From the NCBI GenBank assembly GCA_017428105.1, contig JAFRRM010000023.1:1-64000 (forward strand): DNA of 64,000 bases. Reading direction: 5' to 3'. Position 1 is the first letter of the stretch. Each line of letters opens with the position of its first letter. The position numbers and the translations under genes are program-made. The notes beneath the pieces were generated by a model. The model made no database searches. It was not told the origin of the DNA and worked only from the letters and a program-made list of their open reading frames with translations. Shown piece by piece: positions 1 to 7,037 of this stretch. Source of the stretch: Lachnospiraceae bacterium. Its GTDB lineage: Bacteria > Bacillota > Clostridia > Lachnospirales > Lachnospiraceae.

Positions 1-340
1 CTGTCTTTCCGATTGCTTTCTGCAGAAGATCCGGCAGAGTTGCACTTGCCCTGATCTGTCCGGCAGGAGCAACATCTCTCAACAGGGAACCGTATTTAAG
101 TTCCTGAACATTGAAGCGCTGCTCTTCCATAACGGCTACAGGCTCCGTTGCCGGCTGTTCCGTAGCAGGCAGCTCTGTGGTGTTTTTTTCCGCGGGTGAT
201 TGAGCCGTAGTCTCCTGAGCCGGAGTAGTTTTAGCCGTGCTGTCTTTTGCGGTGTCCGGAGTTCCGGAGCATGCGGTTAGCAGCAGTGTAAGACTTAATA
301 CAGCAGCCAGGATATTCTGCCAGTTGAATGATTTTTTCAT
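1..340 (-). CDS. Lipoprotein, C-terminus beyond window
   Basis: The start ATG (338-340) follows a strong AAGGAGG ribosome binding site. The first 22 residues form a lipoprotein signal ending in LLLTAC, so the protein is predicted to be lipid-anchored at Cys23. The next ~50 residues are a Thr/Ala/Pro/Glu-rich linker typical of surface lipoproteins, followed by the start of a globular part. About 113 codons are visible and the reading frame is open to the window edge. I do not recognise the family. It is the last visible gene of a minus-strand run that begins with the secreted protein at 641-997, so the two may be co-transcribed. Confidence 0.8.
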   Translation of the reverse strand, partial: MKKSFNWQNILAAVLSLTLLLTACSGTPDTAKDSTAKTTPAQETTAQSPAEKNTTELPATEQPATEPVAVMEEQRFNVQELKYGSLLRDVAPAGQIRASATLPDLLQKAIGKT

Positions 341-383
341 GACGACCTCCTTTCAGTGTGAAAAAATCTCTAGGTCATTACGA

Positions 384-446
384 TTAGTTTGGAGAAATAA
401 CTCCGATGGCTCCACAGATGCTGAGTTGCGCGAAGACTTTCTTCAT
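384..446 (-). CDS. Possible 20-residue hydrophobic peptide
   Basis: A short reading frame starts at 446, nine bases after GAGGAG, and reads MKKVFAQLSICGAIGVISPN. It has two lysines at the front and a hydrophobic stretch with one cysteine, resembling a signal-like or pheromone-like peptide. It lies 43 bp upstream of the lipoprotein gene at 340. Length gives no statistical support; only the ribosome binding site and position speak for it. It could also be chance or a decayed signal peptide. Confidence 0.25.
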   Translation of the reverse strand: MKKVFAQLSICGAIGVISPN

Positions 447-474
447 GGTTTTTTCTCCTCTTCTGTTGTTTTGA

Positions 475-585
475 TTATTCAGTTTTTCCGGATCCGTCAG
501 GCTTGTTCGGCCTTGTTTGCCTCTTCTTTTTTTCCGGAAGGCCTCTCTGGCCCGGATCCGTTCTTTTGCTTCCTAATGTCATCAT
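475..585 (-). CDS. Possible 36-residue basic peptide
   Basis: A frame opening with two consecutive ATGs (585 and 582) encodes a very basic, disordered-looking 36-residue peptide that is rich in Lys, Arg, Pro and Gly. An AAGGA lies ~12 bases upstream, which is a loose spacing. It sits between the secreted protein (641-997) and the possible peptide at 384-446. No family is recognised. The 446-640 stretch otherwise holds two copies of CGGATCCGG and a GGCC-rich inverted repeat. Confidence 0.2.
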   Translation of the reverse strand: MMTLGSKRTDPGQRGLPEKKKRQTRPNKPDGSGKTE

Positions 586-640
586 GACTGGTTTCCATCC
601 TTGCAGGTATTTAGAGTGGTTGTTCCCTGAGAATTCATTC

Positions 641-997
641 TCATTTGTTCATTTCGTAATTTGTTCTGGTTACGCTATATTCCTGAAACGCGACACCTCC
701 AATAGTTCCATTCAGTTTGAGTGTGTAGGTATACCCGGGAATCACATCACAAGTCTCATTCAGACACACCGTCTTATTGCCCGAACTGTTCCATGAAAAC
801 ACCACGGTATTCCCATGCCACAGTTCCATCTGAACTACTATTCTCCCTGAGCCTCTAACGGAAGCTGAACAATGTGCTTCGTTATTCAGGAAGTACAGAT
901 TCAGTTCCGGTGCCGAAGCTGCACGCGACTTTTGTTCACACCAGGCAGGGAGCAGCAACGTTGCAATCAGCAGAATTGCGATCAGTTTCTTTTTCAT
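641..997 (-). CDS. Small secreted protein, unknown function
   Basis: 118 residues with a typical Sec signal (MKKKL, then a hydrophobic core to about residue 19, with AAS-A a plausible cleavage region near 27). The mature part of ~90 residues is rich in beta-forming residues and has cysteines in the NNEAHCSAS and CLNETCDV segments, suggesting a disulfide-stabilised beta fold. A strong AAGGAGG precedes the ATG. The promoter-like element at 1027-1060 lies just upstream and is shared with two other secreted-protein loci in this window. No family is recognised. Confidence 0.75.
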   Translation of the reverse strand: MKKKLIAILLIATLLLPAWCEQKSRAASAPELNLYFLNNEAHCSASVRGSGRIVVQMELWHGNTVVFSWNSSGNKTVCLNETCDVIPGYTYTLKLNGTIGGVAFQEYSVTRTNYEMNK

Positions 998-1026
998 TCT
1001 TAGGCCTCCTTATTTTTGGCTTTTAA

Positions 1027-1060
1027 CCATATAACAATCCGCAAGCGCAAAAACGGACAT
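1027..1060 (-). promoter_or_regulatory. Shared promoter-like element, copy 1
   Basis: Read on the minus strand this is ATGTCCGTTTTTG, nine or ten variable bases, then GATTGTTATATGG, ending 30 bp before the start of the 641-997 gene. The same two blocks at the same spacing occur at 35427-35460 and, slightly altered, at 4561-4596. The CCGTTTTTGC block resembles the direct-repeat boxes bound by LytTR-type response regulators (VirR/AgrA class) placed near -35, with TTATAT as a sigma-A -10. Alternatively TGTCCG and TGTTAT, 17 bp apart, could be read by the ECF sigma factor at 1865-2392. Confidence 0.6.
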
Positions 1061-1082
1061 CGAATATTAATTTTTTTTTTAT

Positions 1083-1109
1083 AAAAAAGCGAGCCTAAAA
1101 GCCCGCTTA
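1083..1109 (-). terminator. Terminator of the sigma/anti-sigma operon
   Basis: Minus-strand stem AGCGGGC / GCTCGCT with a small loop, followed by TTTTTT. It lies 34 bp after the anti-sigma stop codon. Confidence 0.8.
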
Positions 1110-1142
1110 AGAGTTGTTCGTCAATATCATATTGTTCTGACA

Positions 1143-1868
1143 CTATTTCTTTTTTAGCACATCTTTTATAATCCTAATGTTCGTATCATTATCAAATGTG
1201 CTCCAAATCATGAAATAGAGGTGTTCTTTTTCATTCATCCACACATAGTTATAATCGTCCGTATATGGTGTATAGTACTCTTCTATTTCCTGTCCATTGA
1301 CTTTTATAATTGTTTTTGTCATTTCTTGACCAAGAGGATCAATACCGAAAACCGTTCCTGCATCAAACAGCCCATAGTCAAATGTTACAGCATCTTCTCC
1401 TTCGTAGTTAATGAAAATAAGGTAATGTCTTCCCGGTATTTCTTCCTCTTCCTCTACCCATCCTCCTTCCGGATACCATCCCAGTCTGTACGTTGGGAAC
1501 TCCTCTCCTACGGCACTCCCGTTGAATCCGTAGTGGAATACGCCCTCAAACACGGATTCGAACCATTCTGCCACGGCAGCGCGGGCTTTGGTATCAAATG
1601 CCAGCCAGGTGAACAGGGCAATGACGATCATGGCCGCGGTCACCCAGAAGCGCCGGTGGCTGCGAAGGGGCTTGACTTTGCGGTCTTTTGTTTCCTTCTC
1701 CTTGTTCTCCTGCGTACTATCTCCCCGCAGCAAGGCTTCCATTTTTGCTTCGAATTCAGGAGAGAACTCATGTGGTTCCAGATTAGCCTCTTCTTCCGCG
1801 ATCTTTTTCTGCCACAGCATGGCGGCGGCGTCATGAAGCATCTGATCCGTGATTTTCTGCTCTTTCAT
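1143..1868 (-). CDS. Membrane anti-sigma factor, DUF4367-like
   Basis: 241 residues. The N-terminal ~70 residues are charged and cytoplasmic, a single membrane segment spans about residues 74-91 (FWVTAAMIVIALFTWLAF), and the extracytoplasmic C-terminal half has the acidic/aromatic look of DUF4367 domains found in Bacillota anti-sigma factors. The gene overlaps the ECF sigma gene by four bases (ATGA), so the two are translationally coupled, as is usual for sigma/anti-sigma pairs. Inferred role: holding the sigma factor inactive until an envelope signal is sensed. No zinc-binding HxxxCxxC signature is visible, so it is not a ZAS-type anti-sigma. Confidence 0.75.
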   Translation of the reverse strand: MKEQKITDQMLHDAAAMLWQKKIAEEEANLEPHEFSPEFEAKMEALLRGDSTQENKEKETKDRKVKPLRSHRRFWVTAAMIVIALFTWLAFDTKARAAVAEWFESVFEGVFHYGFNGSAVGEEFPTYRLGWYPEGGWVEEEEEIPGRHYLIFINYEGEDAVTFDYGLFDAGTVFGIDPLGQEMTKTIIKVNGQEIEEYYTPYTDDYNYVWMNEKEHLYFMIWSTFDNDTNIRIIKDVLKKK

Positions 1869-2392
1869 CTGGCGCCTCCTTCCATCCGGTCTCTTAATAT
1901 CCTTGTCAGTCTTTTTGACATTTTCTGTACGGTTGCGGTCTTCTTGTTCATCAGTTTGCCGACGTCCTCAAACTTGAGTCCCAGGAAGTAGTGCAGGCCC
2001 AGGATCTCCTGCTGCTCATCGGTCAGTGTCTCCATTTCCTCCATCAGCTGCTCAAGGAGATCCGATTCTTCTGATTCCACATACCCCGTTGCTTCCATGG
2101 CTTCTGCAGTTTCCAGCTCCAGGACCGGTTTTCTCCTTTTCAGGATATTCCGGGCCCGGTTCTGGACGCAGACGACCAGAAAGGCTCTCCGGTTTTCTTC
2201 CGGAACGCGGAGGATCTGTTCCGGGGCATCCATCAGCTTGACAAATATGTCATGCACGGCATCTTCCGCCTCCGCCCAGTCATTCAGGATGTGCTTCGCG
2301 TAGCTTGCCATTAACCGGGCGTTTTCCGTATATAACCGGGAAAACAGTTCTCTGTCCTCCGGGGTTTCTAAAGCCATGAATATGAGCAGCAT
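1865..2392 (-). CDS. ECF-family RNA polymerase sigma factor
   Basis: 175 residues. Region 2 is recognisable in the first half (AEDAVHDIFVKLMD, matching the sigma-70 region 2 helix) and region 4 in the C-terminal third (FLGLKFEDVGKLMNKKTATVQ, a helix-turn-helix). The start at 2392 is chosen because AAGGAG lies seven bases upstream; an internal ATG at 2377 has no such site. The downstream partner is the membrane anti-sigma factor. No copy of the shared promoter element of the neighbouring secreted-protein genes precedes it, so autoregulation through that element is not seen. Confidence 0.88.
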   Translation of the reverse strand: MLLIFMALETPEDRELFSRLYTENARLMASYAKHILNDWAEAEDAVHDIFVKLMDAPEQILRVPEENRRAFLVVCVQNRARNILKRRKPVLELETAEAMEATGYVESEESDLLEQLMEEMETLTDEQQEILGLHYFLGLKFEDVGKLMNKKTATVQKMSKRLTRILRDRMEGGAR

Positions 2393-2453
2393 CGGTCTTC
2401 TCCTTGTAACGCTTTTATATCACAATAGAGACAATAATACAAGGAAAAGAGTG

Positions 2454-2482
2454 GCGGTCATCTGGTGCAGCCGGATGACCGC
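2454..2482 (-). terminator. Inverted repeat, likely terminator
   Basis: Perfect 9-bp arms GCGGTCATC / GATGACCGC separated by 11 bases, 30 bp after the stop of the lipoprotein gene at 2512. The following minus-strand bases are moderately T-rich (CTCTTTTCCTT). It separates that gene from the sigma operon. Confidence 0.6.
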
Positions 2483-2511
2483 ATTCATCATTCAACTTTC
2501 TTCAGATAACG

Positions 2512-3228
2512 TTACTGCTTTATCTGATTGGACACAAAGTGCCAGCCATCTGCAGTTTTTTCCATTACTGCTGTTCCCTGCAAGTTCTTCTGGCTGTCTT
2601 TCCATTCGATCTCTGCCTGCGTATGAGATTCATCCAACCACACTGCCTTCTCCACCTTTGGAGAAAGGCTCTCGCTGTCTCCGTAAAAGCTGTAGTAAGC
2701 ATCAAACTCTTCAACATACGGGAAATCCAGAGAGATCTTGCTGACAGCTTCCTCTGAAAGTCCGGTATACTTTTTAATGATTTCTTCCACTTTTGCTTTG
2801 GGACGTTTCTGGACCGGAAGCCCGTGTTCCAGAAGGTCTTCTTTTCCTATTGCTTTGGCGACGGCCTGTTTCTCTTCCTGAGAAACTGCCTCTTCCGGAC
2901 CGGGCACTCCATCAGAAGAGGTCCCATTATAAAATACCATGTTAAAGTCGATTTCTTCCGGCTTCTCATAACTGCTGAGCAGGAACATGCAAGGGATACG
3001 GTCATTCTTCCGATCCAGGAAAGCATTCAGATCACTGATTTCCTGTTTCGTAAAAACATTGCTGAGCTGCGTCTGCTCAGGAGTTGTTTCTTCCTGTTTT
3101 TCCGTTGCCGCAGCAGTTGTCGCTTCACTGGTTTGGGAGGGGTCCGCGGATGCTTTCGAAGTGTTGTTTCCACAGGCAGTCAGGATCATGGCCAGGAAGC
3201 ATATGATCAGTACACTCATTTTCTTCAT
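2512..3228 (-). CDS. Lipoprotein, unknown function
   Basis: 238 residues with a lipoprotein signal ending in ILTAC (Cys19), then a Ser/Thr/Ala/Glu-rich linker to about residue 55. The rest looks like two small alpha/beta domains; the C-terminal ~60 residues (tryptophan-rich, ending EKTADGWHFVSNQIKQ) resemble the beta-sheet of NTF2-like or DUF-type extracytoplasmic domains, but this is only an impression. An AAGGAG precedes the ATG. It lies 87 bp downstream of the CHAP gene and may be expressed from the same promoter through the hairpin at 3258-3286. Confidence 0.75.
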   Translation of the reverse strand: MKKMSVLIICFLAMILTACGNNTSKASADPSQTSEATTAAATEKQEETTPEQTQLSNVFTKQEISDLNAFLDRKNDRIPCMFLLSSYEKPEEIDFNMVFYNGTSSDGVPGPEEAVSQEEKQAVAKAIGKEDLLEHGLPVQKRPKAKVEEIIKKYTGLSEEAVSKISLDFPYVEEFDAYYSFYGDSESLSPKVEKAVWLDESHTQAEIEWKDSQKNLQGTAVMEKTADGWHFVSNQIKQ

Positions 3229-3257
3229 AATGCTACGCTCCTTTTATTTTTTGTGAT

Positions 3258-3286
3258 GACAGGGGCAAAAGGGTTTTGCCCCTGTC
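3258..3286 (-). other. Perfect 13-bp hairpin between CHAP and lipoprotein genes
   Basis: Arms GACAGGGGCAAAA and TTTTGCCCCTGTC pair perfectly around a 3-base loop, 29 bp after the CHAP stop codon and 29 bp before the lipoprotein ATG. No T-run follows on the minus strand, so it is not a textbook terminator; a processing or stability element, or a weak terminator, are possible. Confidence 0.6.
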
Positions 3287-3315
3287 AATATTTCTCAATA
3301 ATCAGTCCAGCCTCA

Positions 3316-4416
3316 TCATTTCAATTTATACTGATTGCTGGTTAATCCTTTATTAACGTCCACATGACCCGTATTAGCATCGGGAGACGCACCATTGTTT
3401 ATAAAAACAGGAAGTCCATATCCCGTCAGGTTTGTATCCGTCGCAGAGATCGTCCTAATCCTGACTCTGTCATATTGCGTGCTTCCGTTGCCGCCGCCGT
3501 TTCCGTCGATGATCTGAAGATATCCTCCGGAGATAATGCTGTATACGATCCCGGTGTGACTGATAACATCCGGAATCTTCATGAAGAAGATGTCTCCGCT
3601 TTTAGGGGAATATCCGGTACTGACAGCCCTATACTGTCCCAAAGCGGTAAAGCCCGAGATTCCATTAGCAACAGAAATCATATTGGGAATGATATCTGAC
3701 GTAACGCCGCTCTGTCTTGCACACCAGTACACGAACATCGCACACCACTCGTCAGGGTTGTGACCAGCCCAGGCGCCATATTTTGTATAGTTAGCGTGAC
3801 CCGGATTGCCCGTATGAGAGTATAAGTTATAATTGCTGGCTTTCTCCAGGTAACCAACTTCTCCATAAGCCTTATTCAGGAAGGCTGTTTTTAAATTGGT
3901 TCCGCCGGTCTGGATATCATCACTTTTGCCTGTTCCGATTTCACCCTGTTTCTCGCACTGTGCAATCCATTCCCAGTCGACATAGGAGGCGGATCGGAAA
4001 CCGTCAAACTGGTTCAGATAGCCATCTGACACGACAAGCCATCCGCCATTGATTTTGGGGAACAGCGTAAGCTGATGTTCAACGTCGCCGCTTGCGGTAT
4101 TCTCATTGCACCAGACTTCTGCTTCTGTTTCACCCACCCGGATGTCAGAAAGTACGAAGGAGGCTCCAAAGGTAATCTCCTCAAGTTCAAGGTGCTTCTT
4201 TTCATCTTCCGTGATACCTGCTACCGCTATGCCCTCAAGAGCATCAACATCATTTTCCCGCAGAAGCACTTCCCGCATGGTAAAGTATTCTTCTACCGTC
4301 TCAAGGACGGCCTTGTTCTCCGGGTTTTCTTCCGCGTGCGTTTTCCCTCCCGTAAAGACCAGCAGTAAGGCTGCACATACGAGCATCATGCTCATGGTTT
4401 TCTTCAGTGTTCTCAT
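3316..4416 (-). CDS. Secreted CHAP-domain peptidase/amidase
   Basis: 366 residues from the ATG at 4416, chosen because AAGGAG lies eight bases upstream; a longer frame from 4461 lacks a site. Residues 1-28 are a Sec signal (TMSMMLVCAALLLVF, then THA-EE). Residues 30-155 form a separate domain of unknown family. A CHAP (cysteine/histidine-dependent amidohydrolase) domain follows, with the catalytic cysteine in DEWCAMFVYW (about 225) and histidine in ISHTGIVYSI (about 287). CHAP enzymes usually cleave peptidoglycan stem or cross-bridge peptides. It is preceded by the shared promoter-like element at 4561-4596 and a possible 26-residue peptide. Confidence 0.85.
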   Translation of the reverse strand: MRTLKKTMSMMLVCAALLLVFTGGKTHAEENPENKAVLETVEEYFTMREVLLRENDVDALEGIAVAGITEDEKKHLELEEITFGASFVLSDIRVGETEAEVWCNENTASGDVEHQLTLFPKINGGWLVVSDGYLNQFDGFRSASYVDWEWIAQCEKQGEIGTGKSDDIQTGGTNLKTAFLNKAYGEVGYLEKASNYNLYSHTGNPGHANYTKYGAWAGHNPDEWCAMFVYWCARQSGVTSDIIPNMISVANGISGFTALGQYRAVSTGYSPKSGDIFFMKIPDVISHTGIVYSIISGGYLQIIDGNGGGNGSTQYDRVRIRTISATDTNLTGYGLPVFINNGASPDANTGHVDVNKGLTSNQYKLK

Positions 4417-4441
4417 TGTTTTTCTCCTTGTTATTTTAAGT

Positions 4442-4522
4442 CTAAAGTGAGCAATCGTCATTACAGTATCGCTCAGTCGGTGGTCCTCTCAATCCCTCCT
4501 CTTTAATGCTTTTTCTTTTCAT
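4442..4522 (-). CDS. Possible 26-residue peptide ahead of CHAP gene
   Basis: The frame starts eight bases after AAAGGA and encodes a 26-residue peptide with a basic front (MKRKSIKEEGLRG), then PPTERY and CNDDC near the end. It would be the first cistron behind the promoter-like element at 4561-4596, with the CHAP gene starting 25 bp after its stop. No family is recognised. It might be a signalling peptide, a leader peptide or chance. Confidence 0.35.
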   Translation of the reverse strand: MKRKSIKEEGLRGPPTERYCNDDCSL

Positions 4523-4560
4523 TTCATGATTCCTTTCGTAATGCTCTCTTTTGGGGTTCT

Positions 4561-4596
4561 GCAATATAGACAACTGAGAAATGCAAAAACGGACAT
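4561..4596 (-). promoter_or_regulatory. Shared promoter-like element, copy 2
   Basis: Minus-strand ATGTCCGTTTTTG, then CATTTCT, then CAGTTGTCTATATTGC. The first 13 bases are identical to the copies at 1027-1060 and 35427-35460; the second block differs slightly but keeps its distance. Here the second block (CAGTTGTC) also resembles a second LytTR-type half-site. It lies upstream of the possible peptide at 4522 and the CHAP gene at 4416. Confidence 0.55.
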
Positions 4597-4703
4597 GAAA
4601 CAAAAAATATTTTCGATAATTCGGTGGAAAGTGGCAGGAGACCGGTCACGCCCGCCTCGGATAAGCATCGGATAAAGGAGCGGTGCGGCGGTCGATCGTA
4701 TGG

Positions 4704-4736
4704 GAAAGAAAAACCAGGCCCCGGAGGGTCTGGTTT
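4704..4736 (-). terminator. Terminator of the YitT-family gene
   Basis: Minus-strand stem AAACCAGACCC / GGGCCTGGTTT with a four-base loop, followed by TTTCTTT, 37 bp after the stop codon. Confidence 0.8.
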
Positions 4737-4772
4737 ATGTGGGAAGGTGAGGGGAAATACGTCCCTGTGCCG

Positions 4773-5642
4773 TTAACTCTGGATCTCGCTGACGGCGTGG
4801 AAGGAGCGGCCGTGACCGTAGACGCCGGTGGTCACGTGGATGGTGAAGAAAGCCTCCGGATCCACTTCTTTGATGAGCCGCTTGAGGGCGGCCAGCTGAT
4901 AGCGGGAGATCACCACATACAGCATGGTCTTGGGATTGTGCAGCGTGGCGCCTTCGCAGGGGATGGCGGTCGCGCCGCGCTTTAATTCGCGGTGGATGCG
5001 CAGAGCCATCTCGTCCGCGCGGTCGGTGACGATGTAGAGGGCGCGTCGGCGGTCGATGCCGTCGTTGATGTAGTTGTTCACGAAGGAGGACACTGTTGCG
5101 GTGGCCAGCGTCAGCATGGCCAGATCCAGGTTGAACAGAAAGCCGTAGACCACCAGGATCAGCACGTTGAAGGCCAGGGAGGTGGTCGCTATGCCGACAG
5201 AATAATATTTGTTCAGGATCTTGCCGACGATGTCCGTGCCGCCGGAGGAGCCGCCCGCGCGGAACATGATGCCGGCGCCGAAACCGGTGATGGTCCCGCC
5301 CAGGATCACCGTGGTCAGCGGACTTTCATAATCCAGCGAGATCCCGGAAAACAGCTGCAGGGCCAGTGAAATGATCAGCGTCCCGTAAATGCTGATCAGC
5401 ACGTGTTTGCGTCCCAGCACGATCCAGCCCCAGATGAAAATGGGGATATTGAACAGGATGTTGATCACGGACGTGTTCCAGCCCAGGGAATAGTTCAGGA
5501 TCATGGCGATGCCCGTGACACCGCCGCTGATCAGCTGAGAATGATGATAAAATACGTCAATGCCCAGACCGGTGATCATACACCCCACCGTGGTCCACAG
5601 CAAAGTCCGCCAGTTTTTCAGAACGATCTCTTTCAGTTTCAT
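4773..5642 (-). CDS. YitT-family membrane protein
   Basis: 289 residues with the standard YitT layout: an N-terminal membrane domain of five to six helices (DUF161; starts NWRTLLWTTVGCMITGLG, includes LISGGVTGIAMI and FRAGGSSGGTDIVG) and a C-terminal cytoplasmic DUF2179 domain of about 90 residues (LYIVTDRADEMA to the end). Length matches the family. Function is not established; such proteins are common in multiple copies in Bacillota. It is transcribed alone, with its own terminator. Confidence 0.88.
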   Translation of the reverse strand: MKLKEIVLKNWRTLLWTTVGCMITGLGIDVFYHHSQLISGGVTGIAMILNYSLGWNTSVINILFNIPIFIWGWIVLGRKHVLISIYGTLIISLALQLFSGISLDYESPLTTVILGGTITGFGAGIMFRAGGSSGGTDIVGKILNKYYSVGIATTSLAFNVLILVVYGFLFNLDLAMLTLATATVSSFVNNYINDGIDRRRALYIVTDRADEMALRIHRELKRGATAIPCEGATLHNPKTMLYVVISRYQLAALKRLIKEVDPEAFFTIHVTTGVYGHGRSFHAVSEIQS

Positions 5643-5756
5643 GACTGCTCCTTATCTGCATATCCCGTGCCTGTCACGAAATACCATCGTATTATACACT
5701 TATCCGTTCATCCTGCAAGCGCCGCCGCGTTTTTTTATCATTTTTCTTTGCCGGTT

Positions 5757-5927
5757 CTGACAGGGGGACGGTTCCTTTGTCAGGTTCTGACAAGGGGACG
5801 GTTCCTTTGTCAGAAAACAGGGCCATTCAGGAACCGTCCCCAAATGGCCTCCCCCATGGCTCCCTCTGTCAGACGTTCTTAACGGCTTTCGTCCGAAAAT
5901 CTGACAAAAGAACCGTCCCTCTGTCAG
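5757..5927. repeat. Cluster of four REP-like palindromic repeats
   Basis: Two direct copies (5757-5783 and 5787-5813) and two inverted ones (5821-5849 and 5901-5927) of a ~27-bp unit with palindromic ends CTGACA / TGTCAG (GGCCATT / AAATGGCC in the third) around the core GGGGACGGTTCC. The same unit recurs at 13.75 kb and 31.7 kb. The 5643-6024 gap holds these repeats plus the rubrerythrin promoter and no credible gene. The form resembles REP/REPIN elements mobilised by RAYT transposases, which are not present here. Confidence 0.75.
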
Positions 5928-5932
5928 ATGCC

Positions 5933-5961
5933 TTGACAGAATGCACTGCATGAGATAAAAT
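5933..5961 (+). promoter_or_regulatory. Sigma-A promoter of rubrerythrin operon
   Basis: TTGACA, 17 bp, TAAAAT, ending 64 bp before the rubrerythrin ATG. No obvious PerR-like operator is seen around it. Confidence 0.8.
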
Positions 5962-6024
5962 AGGGTGATTAAAGAGAACAGGTTCGACAACGACTTGTGC
6001 ATGTCAAGAAAAGGAGATGTAACT

Positions 6025-6591
6025 ATGGCAAAGTATGTATGTCCCGTATGCGGATACGTTCACGAAGGCGACAACCCGCCTGAATTCTGCCCTGTCTGTA
6101 AAGTACCGGGCTCCAAGTTCATCCTGCAGGCTGAGGAACTGAGCTGGGCCGCCGAGCACGTGATCGGCGTCGGCCGTCAGATCCCGGATTCCGTGCCCGC
6201 CGAAGTGCGCGAAGAGATCATCGCCGGCCTGAAGTCCAACTTCGAAGGCGAATGCAGCGAAGTCGGCATGTATCTGGCCATGGCCCGCGCGGCGCACCGC
6301 GAAGGCTATCCGGAGATCGGCCTGTACTGGGAAAAGGCCGCCTTTGAGGAAGCCGAGCACGCCGCCAAATTCTGCGAACTGCTGGGCGACATGGTGAGCC
6401 CTTCCACCAAGGAGAACCTGCGCGTCCGCGTGGAAGCCGAAAACGGCGCCACCGCCGGCAAGACCAACCTGGCCAAGCTGTGCAAGCAGTACAACCTGGA
6501 CGCCCTGCACGACACCATCCATGAGATGGCGCGCGACGAAGCGAGACACGGCAAAGCCTTCAAGGGCCTGCTGGAGAGATATTTCAAATGA
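6025..6591 (+). CDS. Reverse rubrerythrin
   Basis: 188 residues from the ATG at 6025, which follows AAGGAG. The rubredoxin-like Fe(Cys)4 site is at the N-terminus (C6xxC9, C22xxC25), followed by the ferritin-like four-helix diiron domain with EAEH and DEARH motifs. This swapped domain order defines the reverse rubrerythrins of Clostridia, which reduce hydrogen peroxide and oxygen with electrons from NAD(P)H via rubredoxin. It heads an operon with a GlsB-type membrane protein and rubredoxin, fitting an oxidative-stress defence role in a strict anaerobe. Confidence 0.93.
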   Translation: MAKYVCPVCGYVHEGDNPPEFCPVCKVPGSKFILQAEELSWAAEHVIGVGRQIPDSVPAEVREEIIAGLKSNFEGECSEVGMYLAMARAAHREGYPEIGLYWEKAAFEEAEHAAKFCELLGDMVSPSTKENLRVRVEAENGATAGKTNLAKLCKQYNLDALHDTIHEMARDEARHGKAFKGLLERYFK

Positions 6592-6622
6592 TCGGCCTGC
6601 GCGGCAGTAAAGGAGTGGCACT

Positions 6623-6868
6623 ATGCTGATTAAACTGATCGTGGAACTGGTCCTGGGCGGTGTGGCCGGCTATGTGGCCGCCGGCATCATGAAAGCGGAT
6701 CAGAGCAATATCGTGATGAATGTGATCCTGGGCATCGTCGGCGGTATCGTCGGCGGCATCATCGGCAACCTGCTGGGTCTGGGCGGCGGCTGGGTCAGCG
6801 GCCTGATCCTGGCCATCGGCGGCGCCTGCCTGGTCATCTGGGCTTACCGCAAATTCATCAAGAAATAA
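6623..6868 (+). CDS. GlsB/YeaQ/YmgE-family stress membrane protein
   Basis: 81 residues, three hydrophobic glycine-rich segments (VLGGVAGYVAAGIM, ILGIVGGIVGGIIGNLL and WVSGLILAIGGACLVIWAY) ending in a basic tail, the hallmark of the family once annotated as transglycosylase-associated proteins. Members are often induced by stress in Bacillota; the molecular function is unknown. It lies 31 bp after rubrerythrin and 13 bp before rubredoxin, so probably shares their transcript. Confidence 0.88.
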   Translation: MLIKLIVELVLGGVAGYVAAGIMKADQSNIVMNVILGIVGGIVGGIIGNLLGLGGGWVSGLILAIGGACLVIWAYRKFIKK

Positions 6869-6881
6869 AGAGGAACGCATT

Positions 6882-7019
6882 ATGAAGTATGTCTGCAATC
6901 TGTGCGGATGGATCTATGACGAGGCCGAGACCGGCGTGAAGTGGGAAGACCTTCCCGAAGATTTCACCTGCGAGCTCTGCGGCGTCGGCAAGGAGGAGTT
7001 CAGCAAGGTCGAGGAGTGA
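6882..7019 (+). CDS. Rubredoxin-like protein
   Basis: 45 residues, starting MKYVCNLCGWIYDE, with the two iron-binding pairs C5xxC8 and C30xxC33. It is shorter than classic rubredoxin (about 52 residues): the loop between the two cysteine pairs lacks the usual DPxxG stretch and instead reads ETGVKWEDLPEDFTC. It is an electron carrier that probably feeds the reverse rubrerythrin upstream. RBS AAAGAGG lies eight bases before the ATG. Confidence 0.93.
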   Translation: MKYVCNLCGWIYDEAETGVKWEDLPEDFTCELCGVGKEEFSKVEE

Positions 7020-7037
7020 CCGGGACTGAGCTAAAAA

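Noticed and set aside
520..562. GGCC-rich inverted repeat as a terminator
   Set aside because: The T-run precedes the stem on the plus strand and an A-run follows on the minus strand, so neither direction fits a terminator.
5700..6002. 100-codon minus-strand frame upstream of rubrerythrin
   Set aside because: It runs through the REP-like repeats and the rubrerythrin promoter and has no recognisable product.
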